From Bacteroidales bacterium (GTDB taxonomy: Bacteria > Bacteroidota > Bacteroidia > Bacteroidales > P3): DNA of 64,000 bases. A model generated the notes under the pieces. The model was not told where the DNA came from. It saw only the letters and a program-made list of their open reading frames with translations, and ran no database searches. Every line of letters begins with the position of its first letter. Within the stretch, counting starts at the first letter, position 1. The stretch spans positions 1-64,000 of the forward strand of contig JAGBJI010000012.1 in assembly GCA_017934545.1 (NCBI GenBank). Reading direction: 5' to 3'. Of this stretch, positions 8,034-15,930 are shown piece after piece. The position numbers and the translations under genes were made by a program.

Positions 8034-10205
8034 TTATTTAACTATTTTCAACTCGTCAATAAGTCTTTGACAGTTTGCAAACTTGTCTATGATAAACAAA
8101 ACATATCTTGCGTCAACGCAAATGGTTCTTTGCAATTCGGGTTCAAAGGCTATATCGCCCGACATTGCTTCCCAATTGCCGTCAAATGCCAATCCGATAA
8201 GTTCTCCTTCAGCATTTATAACAGGAGAACCTGAATTGCCGCCCGTAATGTCGTTGTTGGTTAAGAAATTGACTATAAGTTTGCCGTCTTTGTCAGCATA
8301 TTGTCCGTAGTCTTTGGCTGCGTACAATTCTTTAAGCTTGGACGGAACTATGAATTCGTCGTTTGACGGGTCTTCTTTTTCCATCACGCCCTCAAGCGTT
8401 GTGGTATAATCGTAATGAATAGCGTCTGCAGGATAATAATCCAACACCGAACCGTAAGTCATACGCATTGTGAAGTTTGCGTCAGGGTAACGTACCAAAT
8501 CAGGGTCCATTTCACGCAACGCCATAACGAAATTCTGTCTTGCATCGGCGAACTTCACCTGTGCTTTTTGCGTATCTTCGTCTTGGTTTACCAACGCTTC
8601 ATATATTGCCATAACCACTTGACACATCAAATCTTTATTCAAAGTCTTGGATTTTGGGTTTGCAATAAATTTGTTGTAATTGCTTTCGTTGGCAAATACG
8701 CTCTTTTTGAATATTTGTTCGGTTAACTTGTCAACGCCTCCTGCTTTTGCAATCAATTCTTTTATTGTTTTTATCTGGCAATCGGCAGGCAAATCGTTTT
8801 CCATCTGCAACAATGCACGGAAAAGGTCTTTTTCGGTTTCTTGGTCATAGGATTTGAAATGCTCTTGTGCAGAAGCCTTCAAAGTTTCAATCATATTCTT
8901 GTCAAGTTTGTTCATTGACTCGGCAAAGATTATGTTCATAGATTGACGGAATGCCAACATGCCGCGTTTGGACATGTAAAGACCTAAATTGTGATACCAA
9001 GAACTTCTGTTGGCAGGTGAAGACGATACCGTACGTGAAGCATTACGCAAATCTTTTATCAAATCTTTGTACTGTTCGGTCTTCTCTCCGCCGTTTTCAA
9101 TCCACTCCTGCAAACGGTCTTCTATCGCCCGCTTTTTGTCAAACACGTGCAAACGTTTCAAACCGCGGCTTTCGCCCTGTTTGTTTTTCCACATATTCAT
9201 CATCGAAGCGTAATCCGACGCATATTGCAATCTGACTGCAGGGTCGGAATCCATATGCTGTTTCATCACGGGCAACATATACGAACCTGCTTTGTATATC
9301 GCTGGGTTGGAATTTTGCAATGTATTTTCTATTTCGTAGGAAGTCATGTATCTTTCCGTGCTTCCGGGATAACCCCAAATCATCGCAAAATCGTTTTTCT
9401 TTATTCCCTTGATATTTACGGGCAGATAATGTTTAGGTTTGTAAGGAACATTGTCCTTGCTGTACGCTGCAGGGTTGTTGTCCTTGTCTGCATAAACACG
9501 GAATATGGAAAAATCGCCCGTGTGACGAGGCCACATCCAGTTGTCCGTATCGCCGCCGTATTTACCTATTGACGACGGAGGTGCGCCTACCAAACGTACG
9601 TCGTTAAACACCTCATATATAAACATGTAATACTCATTTCCTTCAAAGAATTCTTTGACTTCAACGCGGTATTTTCCCTCCTCGCTGTACTCTTTTACCA
9701 ATGCGTCTATTTTGTTCTGAATATCCTGTGCGAATTGACTCTTGTTCATTGCCTTTGCGTTGTCGCCCAACACCTCTTTGGTAACGTCTTTCATCTCTTT
9801 AAGGAACGAAACGTACAATCCCTCAATAGGAATTTCTTCTTCGTAACTGTTTGCCCAAAAGCCGTTTGCCAAATAATCGTGTTCAACCGTTGAAGATGTT
9901 GCAATGGCATCGTAACCGCAGTGATGATTTGTAAACATCAGTCCGTTCGGAGAAACAATTTCGCCCGTACAGAAGTTACCCATCTGAACGATAGCGTCTT
10001 TAAGCGATGAATGGTTTATGCTGTACAAATCGTCAGCCGTAAGTTTCAAACCCAATGCCTTCATATCAGTGTAGTTCAACTGCTTGAAAAACATAGGCAA
10101 CCACATTCCCTCATCGGGAGGTGTCACAGGTTTGGGACCGGGTGCCGCAAAAGCCATCACGCCTGCAAGCAACAGTCCCGCCATAGTCATGATTGATTTT
10201 TTCAT
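8034..10205 (-). CDS. S46 dipeptidyl-peptidase, DPP7-like
   Basis: Exported serine exopeptidase that removes dipeptides from oligopeptide N-termini. Signal peptide 1-21 (GVMAFAAPGPKP); NHHC at 93-96 holds the catalytic His; TGDFSIFR holds the Asp; GGNSGSP gives the nucleophile S658. Full length (723 residues). Eighteen residues after the nucleophile is G676 in FDGNWE. From published work on Porphyromonas, Gly here goes with DPP7 (hydrophobic P1) and Arg with DPP11 (Asp/Glu P1), so I call DPP7-like. It has its own promoter (10268-10298). It suggests that the organism feeds on peptides. Confidence 0.92.
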   Translation of the reverse strand: MKKSIMTMAGLLLAGVMAFAAPGPKPVTPPDEGMWLPMFFKQLNYTDMKALGLKLTADDLYSINHSSLKDAIVQMGNFCTGEIVSPNGLMFTNHHCGYDAIATSSTVEHDYLANGFWANSYEEEIPIEGLYVSFLKEMKDVTKEVLGDNAKAMNKSQFAQDIQNKIDALVKEYSEEGKYRVEVKEFFEGNEYYMFIYEVFNDVRLVGAPPSSIGKYGGDTDNWMWPRHTGDFSIFRVYADKDNNPAAYSKDNVPYKPKHYLPVNIKGIKKNDFAMIWGYPGSTERYMTSYEIENTLQNSNPAIYKAGSYMLPVMKQHMDSDPAVRLQYASDYASMMNMWKNKQGESRGLKRLHVFDKKRAIEDRLQEWIENGGEKTEQYKDLIKDLRNASRTVSSSPANRSSWYHNLGLYMSKRGMLAFRQSMNIIFAESMNKLDKNMIETLKASAQEHFKSYDQETEKDLFRALLQMENDLPADCQIKTIKELIAKAGGVDKLTEQIFKKSVFANESNYNKFIANPKSKTLNKDLMCQVVMAIYEALVNQDEDTQKAQVKFADARQNFVMALREMDPDLVRYPDANFTMRMTYGSVLDYYPADAIHYDYTTTLEGVMEKEDPSNDEFIVPSKLKELYAAKDYGQYADKDGKLIVNFLTNNDITGGNSGSPVINAEGELIGLAFDGNWEAMSGDIAFEPELQRTICVDARYVLFIIDKFANCQRLIDELKIVK

Positions 10206-10267
10206 ACAATAAATTTATTAAAATTGTGTTAAATATTTTTCCGTTTATCTCTTATCAAAACAAAGTG

Positions 10268-10298
10268 CAAAGTTACATATTTTTATCCGTCAGGCAAA
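10268..10298 (-). promoter_or_regulatory. Promoter of the S46 peptidase gene
   Basis: Minus strand: TTTG (10295-10298), 19-bp spacer, TAACTTTG (10268-10275); 63 bp before the start codon. Confidence 0.75.
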
Positions 10299-10310
10299 AT
10301 TTTTAAACTC

Positions 10311-10432
10311 TTTTCAGAAAAGAGAAATAAAAAAACATATGTATTTTTTCAAAAAAACATATGAATTTTAATCAAAAAACATATGTTTTTTACTTCAAAT
10401 ACATATGTTTTTTCAAAACGGATTCAGAAAAC
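10311..10432. repeat. CATATG intergenic element, four cores
   Basis: CATATG at 10336, 10358, 10380 and 10402, exactly 22 bp apart, each with an A-tract to the left and mostly a T-tract to the right. Bounded by TTTTCAGAAAAG on the left and GATTCAGAAAAC on the right; two more TTTTCTGAAAA / TTTTCAGAAAA copies follow to about 10476. Lies between divergent genes. Confidence 0.85.
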
Positions 10433-10544
10433 AATTTTTTCTTTTCTGAAAACGATTTTTTCTTTTCAGAAAAGAGTTTTGAAAATCCGGTGTTCTTTTT
10501 TGACGTTTTAAAGCGTTTTGTCCAATTTTTTGCCGACACACTTC

Positions 10545-10688
10545 TGACACACATCTGTTTTTTACAATATATTATCAATTAACGTTTTACAAAAGTGACA
10601 CACATTGACACACATTTTTTATATAAACTTATTTTGATAAAAAATCTTTAATAGAAAATAAGTGTGTCAATGTGTGCCATGTGTGCCA
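10545..10688. repeat. TGACACACAT repeat cluster with 15-bp inverted repeat
   Basis: TGACACACAT occurs at 10545-10554, 10596-10605 and 10606-10615. Inverted versions follow: GTGTGTCA and ATGTGTGCCA twice (10662-10688). CACACATTGACACAC (10599-10613) and its exact complement (10662-10676) are 48 bp apart. This could be a binding-site cluster or a long stem-loop; nothing ties it to a known family. Confidence 0.6.
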
Positions 10689-10808
10689 GTATTTCGGTAA
10701 TATATTTTAAATCAACTACTTCAATAATTCACCGTCACACTTATTGAAAATCAATTGCAAAAACACGAAAAACAATTCATCGGTTATTGACCTCAAAAAA
10801 GTAAAAAG

Positions 10809-10844
10809 AAAAAAGACAACTTTTAAATAAAACTTGTCTTTTTT
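10809..10844. terminator. Bidirectional terminator-like hairpin
   Basis: AAAAAAGACAACTTTT pairs with AAAACTTGTCTTTTTT with one mismatch; an A-run precedes and a T-run follows, so it can act on both strands. No gene ends near it on either strand, which hints at an unannotated transcript or a lost gene. Confidence 0.55.
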
Positions 10845-10952
10845 CCTTTATGAAATCAACCGTATTAAAACACTATTTCAAAATACCCGAATCTTCACCG
10901 ATTCTGACAAACGCCGCAACGCATTTATTCAAAGGCTCTCTTTTTAATATTT

Positions 10953-10986
10953 TTTGTCCATGAAACCTAAAAATTTTGTACTTTTG
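10953..10986 (+). promoter_or_regulatory. Promoter upstream of the receptor / ATPase-remnant leader
   Basis: TTTG (10953-10956), 22-bp spacer, TACTTTTG (10979-10986). The surrounding DNA resembles the promoter region of the ATPase gene at 14695, including the spacer length. Confidence 0.55.
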
Positions 10987-11016
10987 CACTTTAAAACAAG
11001 GTAAAAATGAACGTTT

Positions 11017-11106
11017 ATGTATATTTCTAAAATTTTTAACACATTTAAAACGCTTGTAAACGCAACAAGTCGGAATAATAGACAATACCTTTACAATAAG
11101 ATTACA
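11017..11106 (+). pseudogene. 5' fragment of an AAA-ATPase gene, paralog of the one at 14695
   Basis: Reading from the ATG at 11017 gives MYISKIFNTFKTLVNATS and then QYLYNKI. The intact ATPase starts MDISEVFDTSRTLVNATS and then RYLYDKI. The similarity also covers the promoter DNA (about 10960-11010 against 14640-14690) and fades after about 11106. The frame runs on through ITSIILIISSLGGGT to a stop at 11146-11148. So the first 30 or so codons of an ATPase copy are left, now joined to what looks like the hydrophobic core of the receptor's signal peptide. Seen in sequence; how the joint arose is inference. Confidence 0.7.
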
Positions 11107-11133
11107 TCTATTATTCTCATTATAAGTTCTTTA

Positions 11134-11141
11134 GGGGGGGG
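11134..11141 (+). repeat. Eight-G homopolymer in receptor leader (candidate phase-variation tract)
   Basis: Eight consecutive G in an otherwise AT-rich region. The frame upstream encodes a signal-peptide-like stretch (ITSIILIISSLG); the frame downstream encodes YINAQTVRG and the receptor. The two join only when the number of G is a multiple of three (6 or 9). With eight, translation stops at 11146-11148. Slippage of such tracts is a known on/off switch for surface proteins in other bacteria. Confidence 0.7.
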
Positions 11142-13472
11142 TACATAAATGCCCAGACAGTTCGCGGAACAGTTAAAGACGTTCTTACAGGCGGGCCGTT
11201 ACCTTACGCAACAGTTGTCATAATTTCGCCTGACAGCACAATAAACAACAATCTTGCAGCAATAACAGATACAAACGGAGTATTTAAGATAAACAATGTT
11301 CCTGCGGGACGTTACTCCGTTGAGGCAAAATATGTAGGCTATGAACCGCAACGTATGGTTGAAGTTTTGGTTGCAGGTTCAAAGACAACGGTGCTGAATT
11401 TCGGATTGTTGGAGTTGGCTACGCAGTTGGAAGGCGTGACAATAAAATCTGTAATCAATAAGTCACGTTCCCAAAATCCTACCGCCGTAGCGGGAGCAAT
11501 GATGATAAGCGTGGAAGAAGCGGAAAGGTTCGCAGGAAGTTTTGACGGCATTGAAAGAGTTGTAAAACGATATGCCGGAACTACGGGTTCGGTGAATAAT
11601 GCAGGCATATCCACTCATAGCAATCCGCCTACGGCTACCATGTTCAGAGTTGAAGGCGTTGAGATTATAACTCCTGCACATTTTTACGGCATGGGTACAC
11701 ACGGCACGGGAGACGTATCCGCTTTTCATACGAATCTTTTAGCCAACAGTGATTATTACACTGCCGCCGCTCCTGCAGAGATGGGTAATACTATGGGCGG
11801 TGTGATGGATATTTCCTTACGTTCGGGCAACAGTGAAAATTATGAACACTCTGTAAAGCTCTCCACATTAGGGTTGGACTTAACGAGCGAGGGACCTTTA
11901 TCCAAAAACGGAAGCAGTTACATTATTTCGTACCGTTACGGTCTGACAAAAATGATGAATGATTTGGGATGGGGAATATTGGAGGGTGACCAATCAGATT
12001 ATCAAGACTTATCACTTAAGTTAAATTTTCCTATCGGTAAGTCTTCCAATTTAAGCCTATGGGGAATAGGTATATTTGATGAATGTTATATGGATTGGGA
12101 CAGTTGGAAAGAAGAATGGAATACATTATATGACCAGAATGATTTTTTGAGTAAAGTAAATAACATGACGGCAGGTGCAACCTACGATGCTAATTTAGGC
12201 AAAGGCTGGAGATGGAAAACGAATTTTGTTGCTTCATACCGCAAAAGCAATATTGCGGACAGATATGCTATATACGCAACAGACGGACAAATATTGACAA
12301 ATGAGAATCATTATGATTTGGATTTTGCTCCCGCAACTCCTTTCGTACAGTTTGATAACGAAACCTTATGGCTTACTTTTGCAACATCTGTACAAAAAAG
12401 ATTCTCTTCACATAATTTCTTAAAGGCAGGAGCTTCTTTAAGACATATAGATTATTATCAAAAACTGCAACGTGCCGCTACCTTTTATACAGGAGTTTTA
12501 TTGCCTGTTAACAATACTGACAGGAATATGGAACAAGTGGATGCTTACGTTACTGATAATCTGCGTTACGGTAAATTTACATTTAATGCAGGCTTACATC
12601 TCTCGGGTTGGACGTTATCTGACGATTGGACATTGCAACCCCGTGTGTCTGCAGAATATAAGCCTAAAGACAATCACGCAATAGCGTTCGGTTACGGTAT
12701 GACTACCTTTATTGAGTATTATGATACTTATTTTGCAGTCAAAGATAATCAGAATTTAAAACCTATGCGTTCCAATCAATTTGTACTTAACTACAGTTGG
12801 CAACCGTCTTTGTCTTATTCTTTTAAAACAGAGGCTTGGTTTGAGAGTCAAAATGCAGTTCCTGTCAGCGATGTATCTACCTATACATCACTTAACCGCC
12901 GTTTGTTCTACACTGACCAGGCTCTTGTCAATGAAGGCAAAGGCAGAAACTACGGTATAAGTATCGGAGCGGAACATTATATGACTGACGGGGTGTATTG
13001 GCTTATCAACGGTGCATTGTACAAATGCGAGTACAAAGCCATTGACCGTGTTTGGCGGTCTACGCTTTACGACAGGGGATGGACGGCAAACATTGTCGGC
13101 GGAAAAGAATGGAAGATAAAAAATAAAAACATTCTCTCCTTCAATGTTGCATTTACTGCTATGGGAGGTTTACGACAGACTCCTTTTGACGATAATACTT
13201 CAGCACAACTTTACGCTGAGGGTTCTCCTTATGTTGCCTATTATGACAGTCAGGCTATGAAAAACCATACTGATGCAGTTTTAGATTTATCCGCAAATAT
13301 CTCTTACCGTATTCACGGCAAAAAAACAGACCATATAATAGGGTGTGATTTCATAAACATACTTGCACAGAAAGAGCCGTTGCAAGAGTATTACAACTAC
13401 CGCACCCACAAAGTACAGACAATAATGTCCTGTTATACCTTACCTAATATAAGTTACACCATAATATTTTAA
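11142..13472 (+). CDS. TonB-dependent outer-membrane receptor, out of frame with its signal peptide here
   Basis: From NAQ (11148-11156), a typical end of a signal peptide, the frame is open to 13472, about 772 residues of mature protein. Order: carboxypeptidase-regulatory-like domain (TVRGTVKDVLTGGPLPYATV to about residue 90), plug (GVTIKSVINKS to VMDISLRSGN), then a 22-strand-type barrel ending in SYTIIF. No ATG lies in frame before 11355, which is inside the first domain, so as sequenced no full receptor is made; one base lost (G7 would not do) is not enough, since G6 or G9 is needed. Adding one G restores a signal-peptide frame starting at 11017. Likely imports a siderophore, glycan or peptide; ligand unknown. 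Pairs with the DUF4421 gene 14 bp on. Confidence 0.85.
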   Translation, partial: YINAQTVRGTVKDVLTGGPLPYATVVIISPDSTINNNLAAITDTNGVFKINNVPAGRYSVEAKYVGYEPQRMVEVLVAGSKTTVLNFGLLELATQLEGVTIKSVINKSRSQNPTAVAGAMMISVEEAERFAGSFDGIERVVKRYAGTTGSVNNAGISTHSNPPTATMFRVEGVEIITPAHFYGMGTHGTGDVSAFHTNLLANSDYYTAAAPAEMGNTMGGVMDISLRSGNSENYEHSVKLSTLGLDLTSEGPLSKNGSSYIISYRYGLTKMMNDLGWGILEGDQSDYQDLSLKLNFPIGKSSNLSLWGIGIFDECYMDWDSWKEEWNTLYDQNDFLSKVNNMTAGATYDANLGKGWRWKTNFVASYRKSNIADRYAIYATDGQILTNENHYDLDFAPATPFVQFDNETLWLTFATSVQKRFSSHNFLKAGASLRHIDYYQKLQRAATFYTGVLLPVNNTDRNMEQVDAYVTDNLRYGKFTFNAGLHLSGWTLSDDWTLQPRVSAEYKPKDNHAIAFGYGMTTFIEYYDTYFAVKDNQNLKPMRSNQFVLNYSWQPSLSYSFKTEAWFESQNAVPVSDVSTYTSLNRRLFYTDQALVNEGKGRNYGISIGAEHYMTDGVYWLINGALYKCEYKAIDRVWRSTLYDRGWTANIVGGKEWKIKNKNILSFNVAFTAMGGLRQTPFDDNTSAQLYAEGSPYVAYYDSQAMKNHTDAVLDLSANISYRIHGKKTDHIIGCDFINILAQKEPLQEYYNYRTHKVQTIMSCYTLPNISYTIIF

Positions 13473-13486
13473 TTGTTATAATTATA

Positions 13487-14557
13487 ATGAAAAAGATATA
13501 TTTCATAACTGCATTGTTACTTATACCTGCCATTGTTTCTGCACAGAAAATACCTGATGATAATAAACAAAATAAAACATCTTGGTTTCAAAACACTATA
13601 AAGGCTATAGGGCAGACTATAGACGAATGGACTATAGAAGGAATTGATACTAACTATGTAGCATTGCCGCATTACGGTTGGCAGGCAGCGGTAACTGCCA
13701 ACTTTGCGGGAATCAACATGGGCGTGCTGGGACATAACATCCCTACTTACGGGTCTATTGACATTGATATGAATTCCAAGTTAAGCGGACAGACAAGTAT
13801 TTCTTTAGGTTACAGAATATTTTCCTGGGATTATTCGTTTGATATAGCTAACGGCTACAGCAGTGATTTTAATCTGTCATGGCTTGATAACTCATGGGGA
13901 ATTGAATACCGCAGTCATACAACTAAAGGATTGAGCGGTACGCTTGACGCTTCCGCCACGGCAGGTAATTTGCCCGTAAAGGAAAATGACACCCGTTTGA
14001 GGGCAACAATAATAAACGGATATTATGTTTTCAACTCCGAAAGATATTCCTTACCTGCTGCAATGGAGCAATCATTAGTACAACGTAAGTCCGCAGGCTC
14101 GCTTACTGCATACATACTGTATCTTTCAGCCACATTGGAAGCAAACAATTCAAACTTGGTTACCATGCTCGGCGGAATGAAAAAGGTAGAGTTTTATCAG
14201 ACAGCCATAGGATTGGGTTACGGTTACAACTATACACCAAACGAAGGACGGCTGCTTATTCATGCTTCCGCAGCACCGCTGTTAGTATTTTTCAACAAGA
14301 ACTTTATCACCGCAGATTATGCTTTCCCTCTTACAGACGGTTCATACTATCATGTAGATATGCTCAAAGAAGTAAAGACAAAACACAACTATTTCCTTAC
14401 AGGTGTAGCCCGTGCATCAATATTTTATCATATCACCCCGCGTATATACTTTGGTTGTGCAGCACTTATAAATAATATCCGATTTGACAGTGACAGCGGA
14501 GTGGAGATAAAGATGAATGATTGGATTGCAAACGCCACCATCGGCATACGTTTCTAA
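13487..14557 (+). CDS. DUF4421-like outer-membrane barrel protein
   Basis: A 356-residue exported protein with signal peptide 1-19 (ITALLLIPAIVSAQ). After it come IDTNYVALPHYGWQA and many alternating hydrophobic strands (SLGYRIFSWDYSF, GIEYRSHTTKGL, AIGLGYGYNYTP), ending in ATIGIRF, as expected of an outer-membrane beta-barrel. The overall pattern resembles Bacteroidetes DUF4421 proteins; that name is from memory and is moderate in confidence. It begins 14 bp after the TonB receptor with no promoter between, so the two are one operon and share the receptor's switch if that is real. Confidence 0.65.
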   Translation: MKKIYFITALLLIPAIVSAQKIPDDNKQNKTSWFQNTIKAIGQTIDEWTIEGIDTNYVALPHYGWQAAVTANFAGINMGVLGHNIPTYGSIDIDMNSKLSGQTSISLGYRIFSWDYSFDIANGYSSDFNLSWLDNSWGIEYRSHTTKGLSGTLDASATAGNLPVKENDTRLRATIINGYYVFNSERYSLPAAMEQSLVQRKSAGSLTAYILYLSATLEANNSNLVTMLGGMKKVEFYQTAIGLGYGYNYTPNEGRLLIHASAAPLLVFFNKNFITADYAFPLTDGSYYHVDMLKEVKTKHNYFLTGVARASIFYHITPRIYFGCAALINNIRFDSDSGVEIKMNDWIANATIGIRF

Positions 14558-14600
14558 AGACCGTAACTATTCCTATTTTGTAGATTGTTTTAACAAAACT

Positions 14601-14649
14601 GTTTCTTCAAAGATACAATTTTTATTATTTTTTGTATCTTTAAAGAAAC
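14601..14649. repeat. 18-bp inverted repeat overlapping the ATPase promoter
   Basis: GTTTCTTCAAAGATACAA (14601-14618) pairs with TTGTATCTTTAAAGAAAC (14632-14649) with one mismatch and a 13-nt loop. The right arm covers the -33 box of the ATPase promoter. It may end transcription of the DUF4421 gene, regulate the ATPase, or both. Confidence 0.6.
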
Positions 14650-14664
14650 AATTTTGTAATTTTG
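14631..14664 (+). promoter_or_regulatory. Promoter of the AAA ATPase gene
   Basis: TTTG (14631-14634), 22-bp spacer, TAATTTTG (14657-14664), 30 bp before the ATG. Overlaps the inverted repeat at 14601-14649. Confidence 0.65.
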
Positions 14665-14694
14665 CAGATTGAAATAAGATAAATACGAACGGTT

Positions 14695-15894
14695 ATGGAT
14701 ATTTCGGAAGTTTTTGATACATCTCGGACACTTGTAAATGCAACAAGTTTGGAAAAGAAACGATACCTTTACGATAAAATTGCATGGGATTTGCCTATGA
14801 TTTGTATTAAAGGTGCCAGAGGCATAGGTAAAACAACTATAATGTTGCAACGCATCAAAGAGAATTACAAAAACAATAAGGCGGTGTATGTTTCGCTGGA
14901 CAACCTCTATTTTTCGGAGAATAGATTGATGGATTTGGTTTCTTATCATTACAAACACGGCGGTACTCACATATTTATAGATGAAGTCCACCGTTATCCT
15001 TACAACAATTGGGTACAAGAGTTAAAAAACATCTATGATTCTTTTCCTGATTACCATATTGTATTTACAGGCTCTTCACTTTTAAAGATTGATATGTCGG
15101 TTGCTGACCTTTCAAGGCGGTGTATTTTTTATAATATGCACGGAATGTCATTCAGAGAGTATCTTTCTTTTGAAAATATTGCAGAATTTGACAGCGTTAC
15201 GTTGGAAGATATTTTTAATAATGCAACCGAACTTTGCAATAATATAAATAAAAAGATAAAACCGTTACAATACTTCAGTGAATACTTACAAAACGGTTAT
15301 TATCCGTTTTATCATAAGTATGAACCTATGTATAAACAGGCGTTGCAGCAAATAATCAACACCATAATTGAAACGGATTTGCAAATAACCGAAAAAATAG
15401 AAACGGTAACGGTAAATAAGTTCAAGCGGTTGTTAGTTATATTATCCAAGATGATACCTTTTACTCCTAACATCACAAAACTCGGGCAGAGTATAGAGGC
15501 TACAAGAAAGCAAACCTATATGATGTTGAATACTTTGGATAAAGCGGCACTTATACGCAATCTTTATTCCGGCAAAGAGGAATTGAATCAATTAAACAAG
15601 CCCGAAAAAATTTATTTTGAGAATACTAATTTTCTTTTTGCATTGACTACTAATGCCGAAATCGGAAATGTGAGAGAAACTTTCTTTGCTAATCAACTCA
15701 GCGAGGGACATCAATTAAGTTTTTCTGGTAACGGCGATTTTCTTATTGACAACAAATACACCATAGAGGTTGGTGGAAAAAACAAATCATTTGAACAAAT
15801 AAAAGACTTGCCCGATTCATACTTGGCAATCGATGATACAGAATACAATTCCTTCAACAAAATTCCTCTTTGGTTATTCGGCTTTTTGTATTAA
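14695..15894 (+). CDS. AAA family ATPase (archaeal-type ATPase / DUF4143-like)
   Basis: A 399-residue ATPase. Walker A GARGIGKT at 40-47, Walker B THIFIDE at 91-97 followed by VHRY, and a sensor-like VFTGSSLL around 123-130. The C-terminal part (from about residue 220) has a winged-helix-like stretch (ATRKQTYMMLNTLDKAALI) and a nuclease-like end (EVGGKNKSFEQI) as in ATPases with a DUF4143 domain. These genes are numerous in Bacteroidales and their role is unknown; a link to mobile DNA or toxin-antitoxin-like behaviour is often guessed. A decayed copy of the 5' end of a paralog lies 3.7 kb upstream, so the family has moved or duplicated here. Confidence 0.85.
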   Translation: MDISEVFDTSRTLVNATSLEKKRYLYDKIAWDLPMICIKGARGIGKTTIMLQRIKENYKNNKAVYVSLDNLYFSENRLMDLVSYHYKHGGTHIFIDEVHRYPYNNWVQELKNIYDSFPDYHIVFTGSSLLKIDMSVADLSRRCIFYNMHGMSFREYLSFENIAEFDSVTLEDIFNNATELCNNINKKIKPLQYFSEYLQNGYYPFYHKYEPMYKQALQQIINTIIETDLQITEKIETVTVNKFKRLLVILSKMIPFTPNITKLGQSIEATRKQTYMMLNTLDKAALIRNLYSGKEELNQLNKPEKIYFENTNFLFALTTNAEIGNVRETFFANQLSEGHQLSFSGNGDFLIDNKYTIEVGGKNKSFEQIKDLPDSYLAIDDTEYNSFNKIPLWLFGFLY

Positions 15895-15914
15895 ATAGAG
15901 TGATATATTTTTCT

Positions 15915-15922
15915 TAACTTTG
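15915..15922 (+). promoter_or_regulatory. -7 box directly before the DUF1848 gene
   Basis: TAACTTTG followed by CAG; the start codon at 15931 is only eight bases further on, so the mRNA should have almost no leader. No clear -33 TTTG is seen. Confidence 0.5.
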
Positions 15923-15930
15923 CAGTTGCT

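Larger units (their letters stand above)
10206..11016. other. 811-bp intergenic region between the S46 peptidase and TonB receptor genes
   Basis: In order it holds the S46 promoter, a four-core CATATG element (10311-10432) with extra TTTTCTGAAAA copies just right of it, a cluster of TGACACACAT repeats in both orientations (10545-10688), a strong bidirectional hairpin (10809-10844), and a promoter (10953-10986) copied from, or shared with, the ATPase gene at 14695. No protein gene is visible. A small RNA ending at the hairpin is possible but unproven. Confidence 0.6.

Noticed and set aside
10311-10432. CRISPR-like array of short repeats at even spacing
   Set aside because: The repeated unit is only 22 bp with no unique spacers, the core is 6 bp, there are at most four units, and no cas gene is in the window.
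11154-11354. Starting the TonB receptor at the first in-frame ATG (11355)
   Set aside because: That ATG is inside the carboxypeptidase-like domain; 200 bp upstream encode conserved sequence in the same frame back to a signal-peptide end.
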